From: Lachnospiraceae bacterium
GTDB taxonomy: Bacteria > Bacillota > Clostridia > Lachnospirales > Lachnospiraceae
Assembly (NCBI GenBank): GCA_031272185.1
Contig: JAISUG010000038.1
Coordinates: 1 to 50,204 of the forward strand
Direction of reading: 5' to 3'
DNA: 50,204 nt
The notes beneath the pieces are model-generated. The model saw only the letters and a list, made by a program, of their open reading frames with translations. It did no database searches and had not been told where the DNA came from. Both the position numbers and the translations under genes were made by a program. Of this stretch, positions 45,919 through 50,204 are shown one piece after another. Positions within the stretch are counted from its first letter, which is position 1. Every line of letters starts with the position of its first letter.

Positions 45919-46983
45919 ATGAGGAAAACACATTTCGCGGCCATCGTGGAGCCGCACAAGGCGCAGACATTCGAGGGTGAGATCGGCGACATCGGGCCGG
46001 AGGAACTGTTGATCAAGATGCAGATCTGCAACATCTGCACCAACGACTACCAGCAGTGGCTGGGGCTTCGCAACCACCAGGGCTTCCCCATGGCGGGGGG
46101 GCACGAGTGGTCCGGCATCATATTGGAAAAGGGCAGCAAGGTCATCGACGACTTCCAGGTGGGCGACCAGGTGGGCATGGGCATCGCGGGGTGCGGGTGC
46201 TGCGACAACTGCCGCCGGGGGATCCAGTCCGACTGCACCACACTGGCGAAGAACAAGGGCGGCATGACGGTGATGGTCAACGGGTTCTACGGGCAGCATG
46301 GCTTCGTGGACTACAAGATCATCAACCAGCGGGAGGTGTACAAGATCTCCAATGACATCAGCCCGGTGGAGGCTGGTTTCCTGGAGCCGGTGTCCACGGC
46401 GGTCCAGGGGAACAAGCACGCCAATGTCCACACCCTGGAGGACGTGGTGGTGGTGGGCGCGGGCCCCATGGGCATCATCAACGCCCAGGTCGCCCATGCA
46501 TACGGCGCCAGGGTCATCATCTCCGACATCTCCCCCAAGAAGCTGGAGCGCGCGAGGTCCATGGGGTTCGCCGACGTGATCGACGGGAAGGACGACCCGG
46601 TGAAAGCGGTGAAGCAGCTCACAGGCGGCAAGGGGGCGGACACCGTGATCTGCGCGGTGGGCAGCACTGTCGCCTACAAACAGGCCTACGACATGCTGAA
46701 GATGTTCCGGGGGAAGATGCTGATGTTCGCGTCGGGGTACCCGAAACCGGAGCTGAACCTGGACCCCAACGAGATACATTCCCGCAGGATCGAGATCATC
46801 GGCACGCTGATTTCCAATTCATCGGACTATGTGGACACCGCGAAGATGATTTCCAGCCGCATGATCGACTGCAAGTATGCGCTGGAGGGCAAGACGTTCC
46901 CCCTGCGGGATATCCAGGCAGCCTACGAGGCGGCCACCACCCAGGACGCATACAGGATATCGGTGGATTTGCAGGACGTGTGA
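45919..46983 (+). CDS. Zinc-dependent alcohol dehydrogenase (MDR family)
   Basis: 354 residues, 13 bp after the aldolase gene. Catalytic zinc ligands: Cys in ICNICTNDY and GGHEWSG (His-Glu). The structural zinc lobe reads CGCCDNCRRG...C. The cofactor loop is VVGAGPMGIINAQVAHAYGARVIISD, with an Asp after the second strand typical of NAD preference. Members oxidise polyols, threonine or sugar alcohols; the substrate is probably an intermediate of this operon. A 13-bp perfect inverted repeat spans the end of the gene, and part of the gene end is repeated 100 bp downstream, before the next start. Confidence 0.85.
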   Translation: MRKTHFAAIVEPHKAQTFEGEIGDIGPEELLIKMQICNICTNDYQQWLGLRNHQGFPMAGGHEWSGIILEKGSKVIDDFQVGDQVGMGIAGCGCCDNCRRGIQSDCTTLAKNKGGMTVMVNGFYGQHGFVDYKIINQREVYKISNDISPVEAGFLEPVSTAVQGNKHANVHTLEDVVVVGAGPMGIINAQVAHAYGARVIISDISPKKLERARSMGFADVIDGKDDPVKAVKQLTGGKGADTVICAVGSTVAYKQAYDMLKMFRGKMLMFASGYPKPELNLDPNEIHSRRIEIIGTLISNSSDYVDTAKMISSRMIDCKYALEGKTFPLRDIQAAYEAATTQDAYRISVDLQDV

Positions 46984-47083
46984 TTCTGACGGCCTGCAAA
47001 TCCACGGTGGATCTGCGAAGCTCGTAGCCACAAATAGCGTGACGCAACCAAGCAGATACACTCGGATTATGCAGGACGTGTGA
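46963..47083 (+). repeat. Inverted repeat over the adh stop codon and echo of the gene end
   Basis: 46963-46975 and 46993-47005 are perfect 13-bp inverted repeats (GTGGATTTGCAGG/CCTGCAAATCCAC) with the stop codon in the loop. GCAGGACGTGTGA, covering the stop at 46981-46983, recurs at 47071-47083. Confidence 0.75.
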
Positions 47084-47101
47084 AAACCATAGGAGGCATA
47101 C

Positions 47102-48304
47102 ATGAAAACATTTTCCAATTTCAATTTCCATCTCTACAATGAGATCGTCTTCGGGCCGGATGCGGAGCTGCAGACGGCCGACCTGGTGAAGAAGCACGGC
47201 GGGACGAAAGTCATGGTGGTGGTGGACGGCGGCGGGTTCGTGAAGAAATCCGGGCTGTTTGACCGGGTCGTCGCCACGCTGGACGCCGCGGGGATCCCCT
47301 ACGTGGAGCTGGGGGGTGTGGCGCCGAACCCCCGCCGTTCCCTGGTGTACAAAGGGGTGGAGCTGGGCAAGAAAGAGGGCGTGGATTTCCTGCTGGCCAT
47401 GGGCGGCGGCAGCACCATAGACACCGCCAAGGCGGTGGGGCTGGGCATCGCCTATGAGGGCGACGTGTGGGATTTCTATTCGTACAAGACTTTCCCGGTG
47501 AAGACCACCAAGGTGGGCTCCATCCACACCATCGCCGCGGCCGGCAGCGAGCTAAGCCGCGCCAGCGTCATCCTGGACGACATCGACACCCAGAAGAAGT
47601 CCGGCGTGGGGACCCCGTTCAACCGCACGGTCTTCGCCATCATGAACCCGGAGCTGACCTACACGGTGCCGGCGTTCCAGACGGCGTGCGGCGCGGTGGA
47701 CATGTTCGGGCACACATTGGAGAACTACTTCGTGAACGGCGCGGACTGCTACCTGGGCGACCAGTTCGCGGAGGGGCTCATGCGCGCCGTGGTGAAATAT
47801 GGGCCCATCGCCTACAAGGATGGGGCCAATGCGGAGGCGCGCCGGGAGCTGATGCTTTGCGCGGGGTTCTCCCATGACATCACCGCCATCGGCAAGAGCG
47901 GGATACTGGCGGGCCCCCACTGGCTGGAGGACATCTTCAGCTCCTACTACGACACTGCCCACGGCGCGGGCCTGGCGGTGATGATGCCCGCCTGGCTCCG
48001 GTTCGTCATCGAGAGGGGCTCGGAGGCGAACGTGGACAGGGTGGCGCAGTTCGCTGTGAAGGTATTCGGCGTGGAGCCTGACATGGAGGACAAAAAGGCC
48101 GTGGCGCTGGAAGGCGTGAAACGGCTGCAGGACTGGCAGGATACCCTGGGTATGCCCACCACGCTCACCCAGATGGGTGTGCCGAAAGAAGACCTGGACA
48201 AACTGGTGGCCAATGCTTGGCAGGACCAGGAAGGGATCCTGCGGGGCTACCTGGACCTGGACAAGGACGACGTGCGCTATATCTACGGCAGCCTGCTGCA
48301 GTAG
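47102..48304 (+). CDS. Iron-containing (group III) alcohol dehydrogenase
   Basis: 400 residues behind AGGAGG. NAD(P)-binding AMGGGSTIDTAKAVGLG. The metal site is formed by VDMFGHTLENYF and, further on, YYDTAHGAGLAVMMPAW; GKSGILAGPHWLED is also typical. The protein resembles butanol-dehydrogenase-type (YugJ/BdhA) enzymes, which reduce aldehydes to alcohols. In this operon it could reduce the aldehyde released by the aldolase (for example a lactaldehyde- or glycolaldehyde-like product) and so dispose of electrons. That role is inference. Confidence 0.87.
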   Translation: MKTFSNFNFHLYNEIVFGPDAELQTADLVKKHGGTKVMVVVDGGGFVKKSGLFDRVVATLDAAGIPYVELGGVAPNPRRSLVYKGVELGKKEGVDFLLAMGGGSTIDTAKAVGLGIAYEGDVWDFYSYKTFPVKTTKVGSIHTIAAAGSELSRASVILDDIDTQKKSGVGTPFNRTVFAIMNPELTYTVPAFQTACGAVDMFGHTLENYFVNGADCYLGDQFAEGLMRAVVKYGPIAYKDGANAEARRELMLCAGFSHDITAIGKSGILAGPHWLEDIFSSYYDTAHGAGLAVMMPAWLRFVIERGSEANVDRVAQFAVKVFGVEPDMEDKKAVALEGVKRLQDWQDTLGMPTTLTQMGVPKEDLDKLVANAWQDQEGILRGYLDLDKDDVRYIYGSLLQ

Positions 48305-48447
48305 CCTGCAGCCGGATCTTGCAGCCGCGCCTATCAGCCGGAGCCGGCCAAGGAAAAGCAAGAGGCCGGGGCGGCCGCAGCGCATATACACGCCTTATGT
48401 ACGATCATATGGGCGTCGGCCCAAATTGGGTACGGGAAGGTGGCAAG

Positions 48448-49506
48448 ATGGCAGAAATGAAGATACTGATCCTGGGCGACCTGGGGCTGGTGGACGAGGC
48501 GTCGGTCAAATCAGAGGCCATGTCCAAGCGCACCGGGGATTTCGGGCAATATGGGGCCGAGGTGGCATATGTGACCGACCCGTCGCTGCTGTCTCGGGGC
48601 AACAGCTACAGCGAGGCGATCCTCCGGGTGGAAAAGGAGGGCGCCGACTGGGTGGCCTACACGCCCGAGGTGCTGGAAGCGGTGGGTGACGCCGACGTCC
48701 TGGTGGTGCATTACTCCGCGGTGGGCGCCGAGCTGATCAAGGCCGCGCCCCGGCTCAAATTCGTGGGCGTCCTGCGTTCCGGCGCCGAGAATGTGAATGT
48801 TGCGGAGTGCTTCGCGCGGGGCATCAAAGTGTCCGTCACGCCCGGCAGGCTCTCGGAGCCGGTGTCGGACTTCACGGTGGCGATGATCCTGGCGCTGAAC
48901 CGGGGCATCAGCGCAGGCGACCTGTCCAAGCGGGCGGGGTGGTTCGTGGAGCCGAAACGCCAGCCGCTCCTCATGAAGGATGCCACCTTCGGGCTGGTGG
49001 GGCTGGGCCAGATCGGCGCCAAGGTGGCCAGACGCCTCAGTGCTTTCGGCGGCCCAAGGATCCTCGCCTATGACCCATTCGTGAAAGGCGAAGATGCGCT
49101 CTCCATGGGCGTGGAGCCGGTGGAACTGGGAACGCTGATGGCCGAGTCCGATTTCGTCTCGGTGCATGCCCGCCTGACCAAAGAAACCCGTGGTCTCATA
49201 GGCGAAAAGGAAATCGCGCTGATGAAACCCGATGGGTGTTTCGTCAATACCGCGCGGGCCGGGCTGGTGGACGAGGGTGCGCTGCTTAGGGCGCTCCAGG
49301 GCGGCAAGATCCGCGGCGCGGCGCTGGACGTGTACAGCGAGGAGCCGCTGGGGGAGGATCACCCCCTGCGCAAGCTGGACAATGTGATCCTCACGCCGCA
49401 TATCGCAGGGCGGGCAGGGGACACGCTCTCCATGTCTTTCGACATCCTGGCCGAGGAGATGCACAGGTTCCTGAAAGGCGAACCGCTGAAAAACTGCGTT
49501 AACTAA
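48448..49506 (+). CDS. D-isomer-specific 2-hydroxyacid dehydrogenase
   Basis: 352 residues from an ATG at 48448. The NAD domain reads GLVGLGQIGAKVARRL. The catalytic Arg is in VLRSGAENVN, the Glu precedes in the dimer-domain helix, and the His is in LTPHIAGRAGD. VNTARAGLVDEGAL and GAALDVYSEEPL confirm the family (phosphoglycerate, glyoxylate or hydroxypyruvate type). It oxidises a 2-hydroxyacid or reduces a 2-keto acid; an acid side product of the sugar or polyol pathway is a natural substrate. The frame is open further upstream but lacks a good start. A gap of 143 bp separates it from the iron-dependent enzyme. Confidence 0.88.
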   Translation: MAEMKILILGDLGLVDEASVKSEAMSKRTGDFGQYGAEVAYVTDPSLLSRGNSYSEAILRVEKEGADWVAYTPEVLEAVGDADVLVVHYSAVGAELIKAAPRLKFVGVLRSGAENVNVAECFARGIKVSVTPGRLSEPVSDFTVAMILALNRGISAGDLSKRAGWFVEPKRQPLLMKDATFGLVGLGQIGAKVARRLSAFGGPRILAYDPFVKGEDALSMGVEPVELGTLMAESDFVSVHARLTKETRGLIGEKEIALMKPDGCFVNTARAGLVDEGALLRALQGGKIRGAALDVYSEEPLGEDHPLRKLDNVILTPHIAGRAGDTLSMSFDILAEEMHRFLKGEPLKNCVN

Positions 49507-49660
49507 AGGCGGGGAAGTCGCAGTTGCGAAAAGAGCCGCCAAAACTGTTGGGATTGGCTTTGCGGCACCGCACATCGTTGCGGGTGCGGCGGGGTGGTGT
49601 GGTTGCGGTTGCGGCCGCAGCGGCTCCGGTTTGGGGCACCACATTGATGGGAGGGGTTTT

Positions 49661-50083
49661 ATGGGCAGCGACAACAAAAGCGATTCCTTGCCCGGCATAC
49701 TTATATTGACACATGGCTTTTTTGGGGAAGAGCTCATCAGGTCCGCCGCCATGATATATGGCGACTTGGATGGGGTGGTCGCCGTGCCCCTGCGCCCTGA
49801 CGACGACCCGGAGGAATACAGGCAGAGGGTCAAGGAAAAACTGGATGCGCTGCCGGAGGGCAGCCTGGTCATGGTGGACCTGCTGGGCGGCACCCCGTCC
49901 AACTCCATCATGCGGCTGGTCCGGGACAGCGGGGTGTGCGTGCTCTCCGGCGCCAGCATGCCCATGCTCATCGAGGCGGCCACGCTGCGCAGCGCCCACT
50001 TGGGCAGGGAACTCCTGGAGCTGGTAGTCGAAAAGGGGCACGACGGCATAGTGAACATCACGCAGCTGCTTGAAGGGGCGTAG
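49661..50083 (+). CDS. PTS mannose-family EIIA component
   Basis: 140 residues behind GGGAGGGG. The active-site His lies in ILILTHGFFGEEL (about residue 17), and VDLLGGTPSNS is the family's second motif. It takes phosphate from HPr and passes it to a mannose-type EIIB. EIIB, EIIC and EIID are not in the window. They may lie beyond the end, but 50084 onward begins with a minisatellite, so the operon may stop here. A solitary EIIA could instead serve a regulatory role with the LevR-type activator or a dihydroxyacetone kinase-like system. Confidence 0.88.
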   Translation: MGSDNKSDSLPGILILTHGFFGEELIRSAAMIYGDLDGVVAVPLRPDDDPEEYRQRVKEKLDALPEGSLVMVDLLGGTPSNSIMRLVRDSGVCVLSGASMPMLIEAATLRSAHLGRELLELVVEKGHDGIVNITQLLEGA

Positions 50084-50185
50084 GGGCAGTGGAGAGTGCG
50101 AAGTGCAGGGTGCGAAGTGCGTAACGCGAAGCGCGTAACGCGAAGCGCGCAGTGCGAAGTGCAGGGTGCAGGGTGCGAAGTGCGT
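50084..50185. repeat. Minisatellite after the EIIA gene
   Basis: From the EIIA stop to nearly the window end lie 9-16-bp units such as GTGCGAAGTGCAGG and CGTAACGCGAAGCG. Nothing else was recognised there. Confidence 0.85.
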
Positions 50186-50204
50186 ATCCCAAGCAAGCCG
50201 GGGA

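Overview
The window looks like chromosomal DNA of a GC-rich, anaerobic, amino-acid- or purine-fermenting member of the Clostridia. The reasons are the Firmicutes-type control genes (hprK, rapZ, whiA, a Crh-like HPr), a LevR-type sigma-54 activator, many strong AGGAGG ribosome binding sites, and a selenocysteine-containing glycine reductase protein A. The genus cannot be read from the sequence. No tRNA, rRNA, CRISPR array, phage gene or transposase gene was seen.

Layout. 1-2229: 3' part of a large InlB-type repeat surface protein. 2579-4444: a decayed AAA/PD-(D/E)XK ATPase gene and a HAD phosphatase gene, the phosphatase lying between two inverted copies of a 76-bp dispersed repeat. 4559-17646: a chromosomal core of a secreted DUF4015 glycosidase-like lipoprotein, uvrC, hprK, murB, rapZ, whiA, crh-like and dnaE. 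17780-21265 (minus): an 8-oxoguanine-deaminase-type amidohydrolase and a membrane-anchored polysaccharide deacetylase. 21700-23595: a collagen-like membrane protein. 23774-24712: a 5'-truncated DUF4143 ATPase pseudogene. 25055-26523: rpmF and cysK. 26928-29333: a zinc-ribbon membrane protein and a TPM-domain protein. 29411-37148: LysR regulator, hydantoinase/dihydropyrimidinase, then trxB, trxA, grdA (UGA = Sec) and one gene encoding fused GrdC and GrdD. 37357-41386 (minus): magnesium P-type ATPase, a small membrane protein, and a bona fide HPr. 41598-44597 (minus): a LevR-type activator, divergent from 45060-50083: a class II aldolase, two alcohol dehydrogenases, a 2-hydroxyacid dehydrogenase and a mannose-family EIIA, preceded by a near-consensus -24/-12 promoter.

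How the parts fit. The oxidised-purine deaminase, the hydantoinase and the thioredoxin/GrdA/GrdCD set suggest fermentation of purines, hydantoins or similar compounds to glycine-like products, with ATP gained through acetyl phosphate. The substrate-specific protein B is not in the window. The HPr, LevR and EIIA genes surround a sigma-54-controlled catabolic operon. HprK and the Crh-like protein form the catabolite-control arm.

The most unusual features cross gene boundaries. First, many conserved enzymes (UvrC, MurB, RapZ, WhiA, DnaE, MgtA, GrdCD, the amidohydrolases, LevR) carry in-frame Ala/Gly/Thr/Asp/Pro-rich inserts, several built of 21-, 42- or 69-bp tandem repeats. Second, the last 17-27 bases of several genes, stop codon included, recur 67-70 bp further downstream ('stop echoes'), and minisatellites often begin right after stop codons.
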